This document shows, in pieces, positions 22,195 through 34,130 of a stretch of 64,000 bases of DNA. Origin of the DNA: Serripes groenlandicus (lineage: Eukaryota; Mollusca; Bivalvia; Cardiida; Cardiidae); the NCBI GenBank assembly GCA_031761405.1, contig JASEVX010000012.1, positions 23,795,165 to 23,859,164 on the forward strand, in the 5' to 3' direction. The notes beneath the pieces were generated by a model. It was not told where the DNA came from, did no database searches, and saw only the letters and a program-made list of their open reading frames with translations. Within the stretch, counting starts at the first letter, position 1, and each line of letters opens with the position of its first letter. The position numbers and the translations under genes are program-made.

Positions 22195-22490
22195 ATAAAA
22201 AAGATGCGACTTAAAAACTAAGAACACAACACGAAAAGGGCCAATTTCACCTTTTGCCAAAATAATGTCAATCCTATTCAATAATTAAATTGTCATTTAT
22301 ATATGTTTTCCATATGTTTTCAAAGTCTGAAAAGTTTAAAAAGATGCGACTCAAAATCAAAGAACACAACACGAAAAGGGCATATTTCCCCTTTTACCAA
22401 AATAATGTCAATCCTATAAACCTATTCGATTTATATATGTTTACCATATTTGTGCACATAATTGTTCAATGTCGTCTGCTGAATTTATAA
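22195..22490. repeat. Tandem duplication of a MITE interior (copy A)
   Basis: Two units of about 140 bp, each with AAAGATGCGACT, GAACACAACACGAAAAGGGC and AATAATGTCAATCCTAT. Counterpart at 49565-49890, where the right MITE end GCTGCAGGTTTGTTATATG survives. Confidence 0.75.
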
Positions 22491-22719
22491 TTTACTGAAT
22501 GGTTTAACAAAAATCGTATGCATTAACGTTCCCAGCGGTAACTGAATATAACTTTAAACACGAACACTGCTACAAACGGTAACCTCATACACATATCTAG
22601 GGGCGAGATTTGATGAACATTTGAACTATTCAGCACATTGTTATGCGATAGCTAAAGGGACATGGGGAGCTTTAGGCGAAATCATCTCGGAATTCTTCAT
22701 TTTGAAAGATTAAAGGTTT

Positions 22720-23290
22720 AAACTCTTTCATCGCCGAATGTCACAGAGTATACTGTTCCTTGTAGGAAATTGGACCACTCCATTTTTGATCTACAGGAAA
22801 TTAAGTAAAATTCATTGTTTACGTGGCAAACAATGCAGATTTCAGGGGAGGCAGTTGGTTACGATCTGAACTGTCTCACCTGAATCTGCATTGTTTGCAA
22901 AAGCCTTTAATTGTCTTTGGCGAAATGGATAAATCATACGAGAAACTTTTTTATCACTGCGTCGTTTTCATCCTCGATTAAAATTATCCATTTATCCACA
23001 TGGGAATTTAAATATAACAAATGTATAGACAATTTCGAAAAAAGGAGCATTGAGTTTTATCACAGATTCGAACATATTACGTGGCAAACAATGCAGATTT
23101 CAGTGGAGACAGCTAGTAAAGATCTGAACTGTCTCACATGAATCTGCATTGTTTGCAAAAGCCTTCGATTGTATTTGGCAGCGAAATGGATAAATCATAC
23201 GAGACACTTTATTATAACTGCATCGGTTTTATCCTCGATTACGGTTTATCCACATGGGAATTTGAATGTTACAAATGTATAGACGAGGAG
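22720..23290. repeat. Fold-back MITE with internal tandem duplication (copy A)
   Basis: Begins AAACTCTTTCATCGCCGAAT, like the TTAA family at 39193. Two units of about 260 bp follow, each with CAAACAATGCAGATTTCAG and its inverse CTGAATCTGCATTGTTTGC. Counterpart at 50130-50700. Confidence 0.7.
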
Positions 23291-23960
23291 ATTTGATATC
23301 TGTCAACCTGTTGATATACATTCACGTTCGTTTAGTTAAAAGTGTTCTAAATGAGTACAAGAGGGACACTGTTTAAGAATATTATACAAGACGAATTCCG
23401 ATGCAAAGCATCAAAGACGCCGCGCATGATGTTGAAGCATGACTTAAAAGAAGCAGATGCAATTCAGTACATTTAAATAACGTGTTTACAGGATGTAAAT
23501 ATTTCGAACAAGAAGGCCAAATGTCCCTTTATTTTAAACAAGAAAACCAAGATGTGCCTACATTGCTCACCTGGCTACCATAGCCTATAATAAAAGGTTA
23601 CCAAGAGCAGTAAGGGTCAATATTGACGTAGGGATTAAACGTTTTATATGCTGCGATCGATGGGATAGTCAGCATGTGAAGTTTAGTCGTGAAGTGACAA
23701 GTTTATTCCTGAAAAAATTTGGTTTACAGTTTGCTTAACATTTATAACAACTATAATATGTCATACAAGCTGAAGTTTCTTAATTTTTGACCAATAAACG
23801 GTTTTAAATCTGCTCTGACTAGATCAATTAGATAAAAAAACATAGGTGCTTAAATATTAACATATATTAAGGTGTAATGCCTCTAGTTATAAGTTAAGTA
23901 TGACACAAACTTTGGAAGGAGAGGGGAAAGTCTATGCTCCTTCAAGTTTAGCACGGATGT
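23291..23960. other. Non-coding, nothing firmly recognised
   Basis: Shared with copy B (50701-51365). The hairpin GATGCAAAGCATC lies near 23405. Confidence 0.35.
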
Positions 23961-24135
23961 TTGAAGTACGGAATCGATCAATAATACTTTTCTCTATCGA
24001 ACTATACCAAAATAACGTGAATTGTTCTCCCTACGTATGTTAATTCCTTTGAAATATTCGCGAATTCGCCAGAAGGACAACAACCTGGACCAAAATCGAA
24101 AGTACCTGCTACCGAATCAATTCCGAAATGTTTCT
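23961..24135. mobile_element. Fold-back element cut by the gap
   Basis: Matches the interior of the 585-bp fold-back element at 51984-52568, from TTTGAAGTACGGAATCGATC to AATTCCGAAATGTTTCT, then runs into N. The outer part of its left arm is missing. Confidence 0.75.
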
Positions 24136-24335
24136 NNNNNNNNNNNNNNNNNNNNNNNNNNNNNNNNNNNNNNNNNNNNNNNNNNNNNNNNNNNNNNNNN
24201 NNNNNNNNNNNNNNNNNNNNNNNNNNNNNNNNNNNNNNNNNNNNNNNNNNNNNNNNNNNNNNNNNNNNNNNNNNNNNNNNNNNNNNNNNNNNNNNNNNNN
24301 NNNNNNNNNNNNNNNNNNNNNNNNNNNNNNNNNNN
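24136..24335. other. Assembly gap (200 N)
   Basis: Exactly 200 N, a fixed-size scaffold join. Left flank matches the interior of copy B; right flank is the reverse complement of bases before 687. Confidence 1.
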
Positions 24336-24600
24336 GATACAGTATGAATTTCGCTAAACTGAAAATAAACAGACATTGGATTAATATTGGATTTTAAATT
24401 TGTAAAACTGACACATGTATATAGAGTGTAAAGGAAATGTTTTAAAAGTCAATTTACCTTAAATTAATATACTTAATAAGGACAAAGGACAAAGAGAAAT
24501 CCCGAAATGTGGTCACACTGGCAGGTCTATAAATCTCCTTGTGCCAAATTTCAAGGCATCTCTACTAGAATCCTCCTCCTGGCGGCTACCAATAATAATA
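24336..24600 (-). repeat. Inverted copy of the 271-687 repeat body
   Basis: Reverse complement of about 418-687, from GATACAGTATGAATTTCGC to CCTCCTGGCGGCTACCAAT, with moderate divergence. Confidence 0.8.
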
Positions 24601-24607
24601 TTATTAT

Positions 24608-24748
24608 ATAAATATCATATGGCAGCATGTGTGACATTGATATTGTCAACCCGAGAGCAGAATGTCATCCGAGGCGTAAGCCGAGGGTGACATTCTCCTT
24701 CGAGGGTTGACAATATCAATGTCACACATGCTGCCATATGATATTTAT
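24608..24748. mobile_element. 141-bp nested fold-back
   Basis: Perfect 45-bp arms at 24608-24652 and 24704-24748. Inside lies a second inverted pair (AGAATGTCATCC against GGTGACATTCT) and a small GAGGCGTAAGCCGA centre. It sits where the 271-395 palindrome sits in the related repeat. Confidence 0.9.
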
Positions 24749-24759
24749 TTTATTATACC

Positions 24760-25155
24760 GAACACAATTAAGTACATAAAAAAGTTTTAAAATGTTTTTA
24801 ATTCATTTAATTAAATAAGTTTAACAAGGTAAACAAAATATCACATATATCAGGAAGAACAAAATTCTACTGTTAACAATGCTATGTGTATAAGGGAGGC
24901 AATCACGTCATAATTTAGCTAAAATATTGAAGCAGTTATTCGCCCTTATATGACATTCAAAATATCACTGCGGTCACATGACCTGACAGTCAATTTTCGC
25001 TTGGTCACGTGTCAAAAAGGTTGAAGATGTTTCTGATAGTCTAAATATCACTTTTTCGGGTAATGGGATTTTACCATTGTAGACAAAAGTGAGGTATAAT
25101 AATAACACATAACTTCACATGAAATGAGTTATTTATGATTATACAATAATACTCT
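24760..25155. other. Non-coding, nothing recognised
   Basis: AT-rich; no repeat family or reading frame supported. Confidence 0.4.
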
Positions 25156-25157
25156 GA

Positions 25158-25335
25158 ATAACCATTTCCCACCTGCAGACACAATTTGATGTACACGTAA
25201 CCGCATGACGTAACCGCATGACGTAACCGCATGAGACGACATTTGAAAACGTTATATCAAAGAGTAATATTGCTCATAATGAGCACTTTCTCCATTTGCT
25301 ACAATATTTTTAATCCTATTAAATGATTAACGTCA
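25158..25335. mobile_element. TTAA-type MITE with internal 13-bp triplication
   Basis: AACCATTTCCCACCTGCAGAC left end, then GTAACCGCATGAC repeated three times (about 25197-25235), then GACGACATTTGAAAACG and a central TTGCTCATAATGAGCA. Right end lost. Confidence 0.6.
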
Positions 25336-25732
25336 AATTACGCTAAATACATTTGCTGACTTGCTGTACTATAGTCCCTAAAAAAACTTTGTTTGCGTAA
25401 AAATAAGTGTATACCATCACCAAAACGTATTTAATATATGACATTGAGTTTAAATGCATTGTGAATGTGTATAGGATGCTTTTAGTATTTTGGCCTTGTT
25501 TGTAAACACCGGTTTTGTCCGGGCCCGATTTGGTCCAAAATGACGGTTACCATTTCCTTCTTGCATAATGCATGACCCCACTTTGTCTTTGGATTGTTTT
25601 AAAGCTAGGAAGTAACTCTTTTCAATGATATATGGTGTTCTACATGAGAAACGCTTCGAAAGTGTGACAATTGTGGACTGAAACTGGTCGATTTACATGG
25701 AAACAAAGAAGGATTTTGTTGGTGTATTTTAA

Positions 25733-27449
25733 CCTCAAGGTAGAATCATACCTTTGAAATAACGTCGTTTTCGACGTCAACACGTATGTTTTTGTGAAAA
25801 TAACAGCGTGGTTAAAAAAAATCGCATGTATCTGCCATGACGATTCAGATAAACTATACCCGATGTTTTAAACGGAATTAACTTTGCCTTCTTTCATCTT
25901 GGCTGTATAGTTTTATGTTGTGTTACGTGCAACTAGATTCTACCTTGGTCTGGCGAATACTGGTATCACATATACTTGTTATAAAGAAGGCAAAGTTAAT
26001 TGCGTTAAAAACATAGATCTAATACAAATTTATATGGATTTATGAATCATACAGCAAAGATTGTCACATGGAGGGAAAATTCTTCTATGCACATGCGCAC
26101 TGGAAGGCGATTGTACGATGATGATAACGCGACTGTACGATGGTGATAACACGACAATACGATAATGATAACGCGACAGTACGATGGTGATAACACGACA
26201 GTACGATGATGATAACGCGACAGTACGATGATGAAAACGCGACACTACGATAATGAAAACGCGACAGTACGATGATGATAACGCGATAGTACGATGATGA
26301 TAACGCGACATTACGATGATGTTAACGCGACGGTACGATGGTGATAACACAACAGTACGATGATAATAACGCGACGGTACGATGATGAACACGCGACAGT
26401 ACGATGATGATAACGCGACAGTAAAATGCTAATAACGCGACAGCACGATGATGATAACGCGACAGTAAGATACTACGATATTGCGATGGTGAAAACACAA
26501 TAGTATATCGCATTATCATCATCGTACTGTCATGTTATCGCGTTTTCGTTATCGTACTGTCGCGTTATCATATCATCATCGTACTGTCGCGTTTTCACTA
26601 TCGTAATATCGTAGTATGGTACTGTCGCGTTATCATCATCGTACTGTCGCGTTTTCATCATCGTACTGTCGAGTATCGCGTTTCAGATCAACACATTCAC
26701 AGGAGATGGCCCTGACGGTTTTCCGTAGAAACGAGATCAATCTTTAAAATTAGAATCAGTCTAAATTATTTAAATAAGAGGATGGTGAGGAGGGAGTTTT
26801 AATAAATTTCAGACATCTATGCCCTTCAAGAGTTGTAGGAAAAAGGAAGCTGACTTGGAATGGCATTCTGGGTACAACCTACGAAGGGATATAATTCTGA
26901 AGCGAAACTTCAGAAATTCAGAAGCATTTATCTCCCCTGCTATGAACCTTTATTTATTTGAACACATGACCCTTTGTTAAAAAATATTTTAAATTGGATT
27001 ATAGAATATAAAATTCATATAATCTGTATTTTTTACGTTTTCAAACCTACTGGTTTACCTCCAAGAAAAATTAAGAATTATTTTCTACAAGTTTGATTTG
27101 TGTCGAAATTATAACTAAATTCCTATTACTTCTGGATACCCCCTCGTACATGCAATTACTGACACATCTATTTTGCTGTGTAACTGTTGTATACCTGAAA
27201 TGTAACTATCTTCGCATGAATAAGTATCAACCCGTCACTATTCATTCATTCACGAAAGTTGTATATATTGCGTAACTGATGCACAATTCTCACGATAGGA
27301 CATACATGTATTGACATTGTTAAAAATATCATTCTCGCTATTTCGTAAAAGTGCAAGCATTCTTTTGTGGTATTGTTGATGTATTCATTAACCACACTAT
27401 CAATGTCGCAAAAACGTACGTTATTTCAAAGGTATGATTTCACCTTAAG
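25733..27449. mobile_element. Candidate 1.7-kb element with 34-bp inverted ends
   Basis: 25733-25766 and 27416-27449 are inverted copies around AATCATACCTTTGAAATAACG with a few mismatches. Between them lie an inverted pair (25868-25896 and 25982-26008, core ATTAACTTTGCCTTCTTT) and a palindromic minisatellite. No transposase and no clear target duplication, so the call is tentative. Confidence 0.4.
26112..26685. repeat. 22-bp minisatellite followed by its inverted copy
   Basis: About 17 units of ACGATGATGATAACGCGACA type up to about 26490, then about 8 units of the reverse complement (TCGCGTTATCATCATCGTAC). The two arrays form one large imperfect hairpin. Reverse frames with SRYHHRTVALSSSYCRV repeats are artefacts. 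Confidence 0.95.
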
Positions 27450-27470
27450 CTTTTATTTAAAACCATTTTT
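26690..27470. other. Non-coding, nothing recognised
   Basis: AT-rich sequence between the minisatellite and the next MITEs, containing only the right inverted end of the candidate element at 25733-27449. Confidence 0.4.
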
Positions 27471-27576
27471 AATGTTTTTGCCAGGACGATTTTGAAGTCG
27501 TCTGCTGCAGAATAAATGTAAGAGGGCAAGTGATCAATCCACTTTCTCAGCTGAACCAATAAACTATATTTCAATT

Positions 27577-27743
27577 ATTTCCACATATGACAAATCAGCA
27601 GCAGACAACGTCGAAAACTTTTATTCAAAACTATGGAAACTCTCTTTTGAAAGTTTCTTTGAGCAATATTTTCTTTTGCCATCATTGTCAAACTTTGTCT
27701 GCTGCAGAGGCGTCAAAAAGCATCTGTATGTGGGAAGGGTAAA
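27577..27743. mobile_element. TTAA-type MITE, degraded
   Basis: TTTCCACATATGACAAATC, inner CAGCAGACAACGTCGAAAA on the left, GTCTGCTGCAGAGGCGTC and GTATGTGGGAAGGGTAAAT on the right. A right-half fragment of the same family precedes it at 27478-27535. Confidence 0.65.
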
Positions 27744-27901
27744 TCATGAAATCATAAAACTACAGAAGCTATTCGACAAGCAATGTGTACCGCGGATCAA
27801 GTCAAGTCAAATCGGGATGACATCCGAAGCTTCCCGATTAGTTTAGCGTCATATAGGGAAGAAGAAAAAGCAGCAGAAAAAGAGAAAGGAAATTTTCGCC
27901 T

Positions 27902-28738
27902 TTGTTGGAGGGTACATGTACACAAAGTGAAACCGGTTCTACCGGTTTGCAAACAGCTAATGATGAACAACAAAAACAAGTGAGTAATCAAAACAAACGA
28001 AAGAAAAAACAAACTGAGGATTTCTCCTTTGATACTCCAACAGTTCAACGAATCATGCATACAAATGTGAATACAAATTCAAGTTTAACATGGCAACAAT
28101 GTGAATCCCAATATGAATATGAACTTAACTCAACCTTCTCCTTGCCCGACAATACAGTCGCCCCAATACCCATATACTACCCAGTACAATGGCCAATACA
28201 TGGGGCAACAACAACACAATCCTGTATATAACCAGGTGTCCAATTGGGCTAAGGTGATTATGGAGGACTTAAATACGATCAAGACCCGTATGGAAAAGAT
28301 CGATAATAAGGAAAAATTAGTTAGTTCCATGAATAGAAAACTAAATGATCTTGATGTCAAAGTCAAAAACTTTGATTCTTGTGGAACAGAGATAGGCAAG
28401 GCCAGCTCATTTGTGAGCGATAAATATGACAATCAATCTAGAGAGATAAAAACAGCACAGGAAAATGCTGAAAGTCTGCAGAAACCATATGAAACACTGA
28501 ACCAAACCGTTATACAATTATCTGACAATCAAAAGTCCATCAAAGACCGAGTTCTTGATACGGAATTTAGAAATATGAGAGATAATCTCATATTCTATGG
28601 CATCCCATAGGGAAACAGCAAATCAAACATTGAGTATGGCGAAAACCACATAAAGGCATGTGATGAACTTGTAAAACAGTTTATTTCAGACGTGTTAAAA
28701 GAAAGCCCGACAGATATTCAGTTTGATAATATGTAAGT
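27902..28738 (+). pseudogene. LINE ORF1-like fragment, frame-shifted with internal stop
   Basis: The first frame (27902 on) carries a basic stretch NKRKKKQ. A shift near 28090 moves to the frame encoding MEDLNTIKTRMEKIDNKEK and a long heptad-like coiled coil. This ends in RNMRDNLIFYGIP, a motif typical of the start of the RRM-like domain in LINE-1-type ORF1 proteins. A TAG follows directly (28608-28610), after which the same frame continues for 42 codons to TAA. No reverse transcriptase follows. The family assignment rests on the coiled coil plus the NLIFYGIP motif only. Confidence 0.55.
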
Positions 28739-28739
28739 C

Positions 28740-29275
28740 AAGATCGAACATGGGTCATGTCGGTTAAAAAAAAAGTTCACTAGGTCAAATTGAAGGAAAA
28801 TCGTCTTAAAAATATCTAGGTCAAGGTCGTATATGGGTCATATTGGGTTAGAAACTAGGTCTCTAGGCCAAATTAATGGAAAATCTTGTTAACTTTGTAG
28901 AAGACGCATTTTTTGCTTCAGCAGCTTGGATTTTCGTCAGAATGTTTGTCTAAATTATATCTAGGTCAAGTTTTGGTCATATTGGGTCAGAAATAAGGTC
29001 AATAAATGAAAATATTGTTCAAACTCCGTAGGCCGCATTTTTACTTTGAGCAAGTTGAAACTTTTTCAGAATGTTGTCTTGACGATATCTAGTCCATGTT
29101 GGAATATGGGTCATATCAGGTAAACAAATATAGATAACTAGGCCAAATGGAGGAAAATCTTGTTAACGCTGTGGCGGTTGCATTCAGAATAATTGTCTTA
29201 ATGTGTTTTGCATTGCAGTACATTGTATAATTAAGTTGAGTGAACTAGGGCCTTTATGGCCCTTTTTTCTTTAAA
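28740..29275 (+). repeat. Diverged 130-145-bp tandem repeat
   Basis: TCTAGGTCAAG or a close variant starts units at about 28815, 28959 and 29087, each with ATGGGTCATATTGGGT and GGAAAATCTTGTTAAC. Ends with AGGGCCTTTATGGCCCTTTT. Similar repeats are common in molluscs, to my knowledge. Confidence 0.7.
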
Positions 29276-29529
29276 AGATATGAGGACAAATCTTAACGTC
29301 TGTGAAATTATGATTGTTATTATCATGGAAAATTAATATAATTTTGAGAAAATGAGAAAGTCGTCAGCAATTTAACCCTTTTCTCAATGTTTTATAAGTA
29401 GACTGCTGCAAAGGTGTTCAATGATACTTTATACAGGGAAATGGTTAAATCGCCAAATATCTTTTTCTTGGTTGTATCGACAAATACAAAACTTCAAAAA
29501 TTATGACAAAAGAATCTTGAAATTTGTAT

Positions 29530-30385
<856 letters not shown>

Positions 30386-30392
30386 TGTGTGT

Positions 30393-32254
30393 ACAAACCA
30401 GAACCACACGTAGCTAACAGAGGTCTGAACAAACCAGAACCACACGAAGCTAACAGAGGTCGAACAAACCAGAACCACACGAAGCTAACAGAGGTCTGTA
30501 CAAACCAGAACCACACGAAGCTAACAGAGGTCTGTACAAATCAGAACCACATAAAGCTAACAGAGGTCTGTACAAACCAGAACCACACGAAGCTAACATA
30601 GGTCTGTACAGACCACAATCACACGAAGCTAACGGAGGTCTGTACAAACCAAAACCACACGAAGCCAATTGAGGTCTGTACAAACCAGAACGATACGAAG
30701 CTAACAGAGGTCTGTATACAACAGAACCACACGAAGCTAACATAGTTCTGTACAAACCAGAACTACACGAAGCTAACACAGGTCTGTACAAACCAGAACC
30801 ACACGAAGCTAACAGAGGTCTGTACAAACCAGAACCACACGAAGCTACTGGAGGTCTGTACAAACCAAAACCACACGAATCTAACAGAGGTCTGTACAAA
30901 CCAGAACCACACGTAGCTAACAGAGGTCTGAACAAACAAGCTAACAGAGGTCTGTATACAACAGAACCACACGAAGCTAACATAGTTCTGTACAAACCAG
31001 AACTACACGAAGCTAACACAGGTCTGTACAAACCAGAACCACACGAAGCTAACAGAGGTCTGTACAAACCAGAACCACACGAAGCTAACGGAGGTCTGTA
31101 CAAACCAAAACCACACGAATCTAACAGAGGTCTGTAAAAACCAGAACGACACGAAGCTAACAGAGGTCGAACAAACAAGAACCATACGAAGCTAACAGAG
31201 GTCTGTACAAACCAGAACCACACGAAGCTAACAGAGGTCTGTACAAACCAGAACCACACAAAGCTAACAGAGGTCTGTACAAACCAGAACCACACGAAGC
31301 TAACAGAGGTCTGAACAAACCAGAACCACACGAAGCTAACAGAGGTCTGTACAAACCAGAACCACACGTAGCTAACAGAGGTCTGAACAAACCAGAACCA
31401 CACGAAGCTAACAGAGGTCGAACAAACAAGAACCACACGAAGCTAACAGAGGTCTGTACAAACCAGAACCACGCGAAGCTAACAGAGGTCTGTACAAACC
31501 AGAACCACACAAAGCTAACAGAGGTCTGTACAAACCAGAACCACACGAAGCTAACAGAGGTCTGTACAAACCAGAACCACACGAAGCTAACAGAGGTCTG
31601 TACAAACCAGAACCACACGTTGCTAACAGAGGTCTGAACAAACCAGAACCACACGAAGCTAACATAGGTCGAACAAACCAGAACCACACGAAGCTAACGG
31701 AGGTCTTAACAAACCCGAACCACATTAAGCTAACTGAGGTCTGTACAAACCAGAACCACACGAAGCTAACGGTGGTCTGTACAAACCAGAACTACAGGAA
31801 GCTAACAGAGGTCTGTACAAACCAGAACCACACGAAGCTAACAGAGGTCTGAACAAACCAGAACCACACGAAGCTAACAGAGGTCTGTACAAACCAGAAC
31901 CACACGAAGCTAACTGAGGTCTGTACAAACCAGAACTACACAAAGCTAACGGAGGTATGTACAAACCAGAACCACACGAAGCTAACAGAGGTCTGTACAA
32001 ACCAGAACCACACGAAGCTAACGGAGGTCTGTACAAACCAAGATCACACGAAGCTAACGGAAGTCTGTACAAACCAGAACCACACGAAGCTAACAGAGGT
32101 CTGTACAAACCAGAACCACACGAAGCTAACAGAGGTCTGTACAAACCAGAACCACACGAAGCTAACGGAGGTCTTAACAAACCCGAACCACATTAAGCTA
32201 ACTGAGGTATGTACAAACCAGAACCACACGAAGCTAACGGAGGTCTGTACAAAG
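30393..32254 (+). repeat. 36-bp minisatellite, about 51 units
   Basis: Unit is GGTCTGTACAAACCAGAACC then ACACGAAGCTAACAGA. Because 36 is divisible by three and lacks stops, frames on both strands stay open (GLYKPEPHEANR forward; RPLLASCGSGLY reverse), without any start, signal or splice support. Higher-order copies exist: the same variant block begins near 30709 and 30949 (240 bp apart), and another near 31690 and 32168. Confidence 0.98.
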
Positions 32255-32284
32255 CGCCCATGCAAAAACTTTCGAACGTTTTAA

Positions 32285-32484
32285 CCCTTTCCCTCATGAA
32301 CACACTTTCTGACGCCTCTGCAGCAGACGACTTTTGAAAACATTGTGGCAAAGCTGAAATTGCTCATGATGAGCAATTGCACCATTTGCCACAATGTTTT
32401 CAACTTTTTTCAACAATTAAGCTATCTTTTATGGAGATTTCTCAGGATATTGTCTGCTGCAGATTTGTTGTATGTGGGAAATGG
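32285..32484. mobile_element. Full-length 200-bp TTAA-type MITE
   Basis: TTAA at 32281-32284 and 32485-32488; ends CCCTTTCCCTCATG and GTATGTGGGAAATGG; inner arms GCAGCAGACGACTTTTGAAA and GTCTGCTGCAGA; central TTGCTCATGATGAGCAA. Confidence 0.88.
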
Positions 32485-32499
32485 TTAATTACTTATTTT

Positions 32500-32842
32500 G
32501 CGTTTTCAAAAGTATTTCAGTTATATGACGGCATCACTTTCCCTAGCTGACTAGCAAGTACTAGGCTAGGATCGCCCTCGGTACCGTGGCTATTCATAAA
32601 ATATATGATACCCTGGGAAAATTTGCTAGCGAAACCTCGTAAAGCATGCACCACGATTTCCTCTGTAATTTTCGTATCGCCTGAGGTCAATCTAGCGGCT
32701 GCATTTCATCTCATAAATTATTCATGAGTACGGTATTTTTACAGCCAGGGTATCATATATTTTATAAATAGACTGGGTAACGAGGATGGGCTAGGATATG
32801 TTCCTTGTCGATTGACACTCCACTTTCATATGTGTATTAGGG
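32500..32842 (-). mobile_element. Antisense SINE interrupted by a MITE
   Basis: SINE tail-like TTATATGACGGCATCACTTT and AAGTACTAGGCTAGGAT precede, and GGGCTAGGATATGTTCCTTG follows, the MITE at 32591-32770. Confidence 0.55.
32591..32770. mobile_element. 180-bp MITE with 26-bp inverted ends
   Basis: Left end TATTCATAAAATATATGATA then CCCTGG is mirrored by CCAGGG then TATCATATATTTTATAAATA, with one mismatch. Confidence 0.85.
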
Positions 32843-33025
32843 TTTAACGCCATTTCAACATTATTTCAGTTATATCACAGATACAGTTCACTTAGTCATG
32901 GTCCCTGGGTAAATACACCAGTACTAGGCTAGAAAATGTGCCTTGCTTAAGGACACTCCAACTTGACCTTCGTGCCGCGACTGGGGATCGAACCCGAGCC
33001 ATGGCGCATTCCTTCCACCGTCATA
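32843..33025 (-). mobile_element. Antisense tRNA-headed SINE
   Basis: Reads tail first (GTTTAACGCCATTTCAACAT), then CCCTGGGTAAATACACCAGT and a head with GGGGATCGAACCCGAGCC, the inverse of a B box. Directly precedes the left edge of copy B. Confidence 0.75.
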
Positions 33026-33228
33026 ACCTTCGTATGTATAAGTCACAAAGTTCAAGACGAAAATAGGAAAAGTGTGAAATTCGCTTATGCAGCATGAGCA
33101 TTTTAATCATAATATGAAAAACCTTGTCTTGATTTTGTTTCCGGAACGGTTACAGATCAGCCAGCGTCGAGCATTCTGATAAAGGTCTGCTTTCTCTGTA
33201 GCAAGAAATGAATAATAGATGCAGACGC

Positions 33229-33645
33229 ATGTCACAAGGAGAGAAAAACATGCAACTAGTCCGGGACTCGAACCCAGGACCTTTTGCTCTCAGGGCAAGT
33301 ACACTACCGGAACTGAGCTAACCGGTCCGCTTACATGTAGTCTCTCCAACTGTGTACAAGTTCAGACCGTGACATACACCCTTGTTAACTGGAAATTCGT
33401 CCTCGAATTTCGGAATTCCACTGCCAGGAATGTCATAATTCGCACTGCAAGCGCTATTAGACTGACAAAGCAGTGCTGTCACGGTCCCTTATTTGGCGCT
33501 TATGTCACAAGGAGAGACTAACATACAGCCAGTCCGGGGTCGAACCCTTGACCTCTCGCTTTTAGGGCAAGTACTCTACCGACTGAGCTAACCGGGCCGC
33601 TTAACATGTAATCTCTCCATCTGTGTACACGTTCAGACCGTAACA
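33229..33645 (-). mobile_element. Two tRNA-like heads, copy B only
   Basis: Antisense tRNA-like segments near 33262-33330 and 33535-33600, each with inverse B box (GACTCGAACCCAGG; GGTCGAACCCTTG) and inverse A box (CTGAGCTAACCGG). Flanking GCAT repeats may be a short target duplication. Copy A has the uninterrupted site near 200. These are SINE-derived; true tRNA genes are unlikely because the tRNA fold is incomplete and both sit in one inserted unit. Confidence 0.75.
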
Positions 33646-33719
33646 TGCATATGTTAAAGTTGTATGATAACAAAAAGAACGAACAAGAGTACAACTTATA
33701 GGGAATACTATGCTGCAGT

Positions 33720-34130
33720 AGCGATATCGGATTTCATATTGTACTACGAGGGGCGTGGATAATTGATATCTCACGTGACCTAATGTAGAGAGAGATGCCA
33801 AATCGTCCACGCCTCGAGTAGACAATATAAAACTTGATATCGCTTCTACAACATAAGTTTCCTTTTATTGGAAGCCGCCAGTAGGCGGCTTCCTGTAGGG
33901 ATGCTTTTAATTTTCGGTCAAGGAGAATATTTAGACCTGCCAGCGTGACCACATATGATGATTTCTCTTTGTCCTTTCTAAGTACATTAATTTAAGGTTA
34001 TGACTTTTAAAACATCCCTTTTACAGTCTATATACATGTGTGAGTTTTACAAATTAAAAACAAAAGACAAAGGCCAGTATATTAATTGAATGTATGTACA
34101 TTTTTATTTAAGCGAAATTCATACTGTATC
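33720..34130 (+). repeat. Dispersed repeat with palindromic head (copy B)
   Basis: Copy B counterpart of 271-687 with the same inverted arms and body; it lacks a few bases near 34090. Confidence 0.65.

Noticed and set aside
24002..24397. Open frames across the N run
   Set aside because: Open only because N carries no stop codons; same at 53648-54093.
30450..31436. 328-codon minus-strand frame and several similar ones to 32265
   Set aside because: Product of the 36-bp minisatellite, open on both strands with no start, stop or splice context of a gene.
30393..32254. CRISPR-like array of 36-bp units
   Set aside because: Units are directly adjacent with no spacers and the DNA is eukaryotic.
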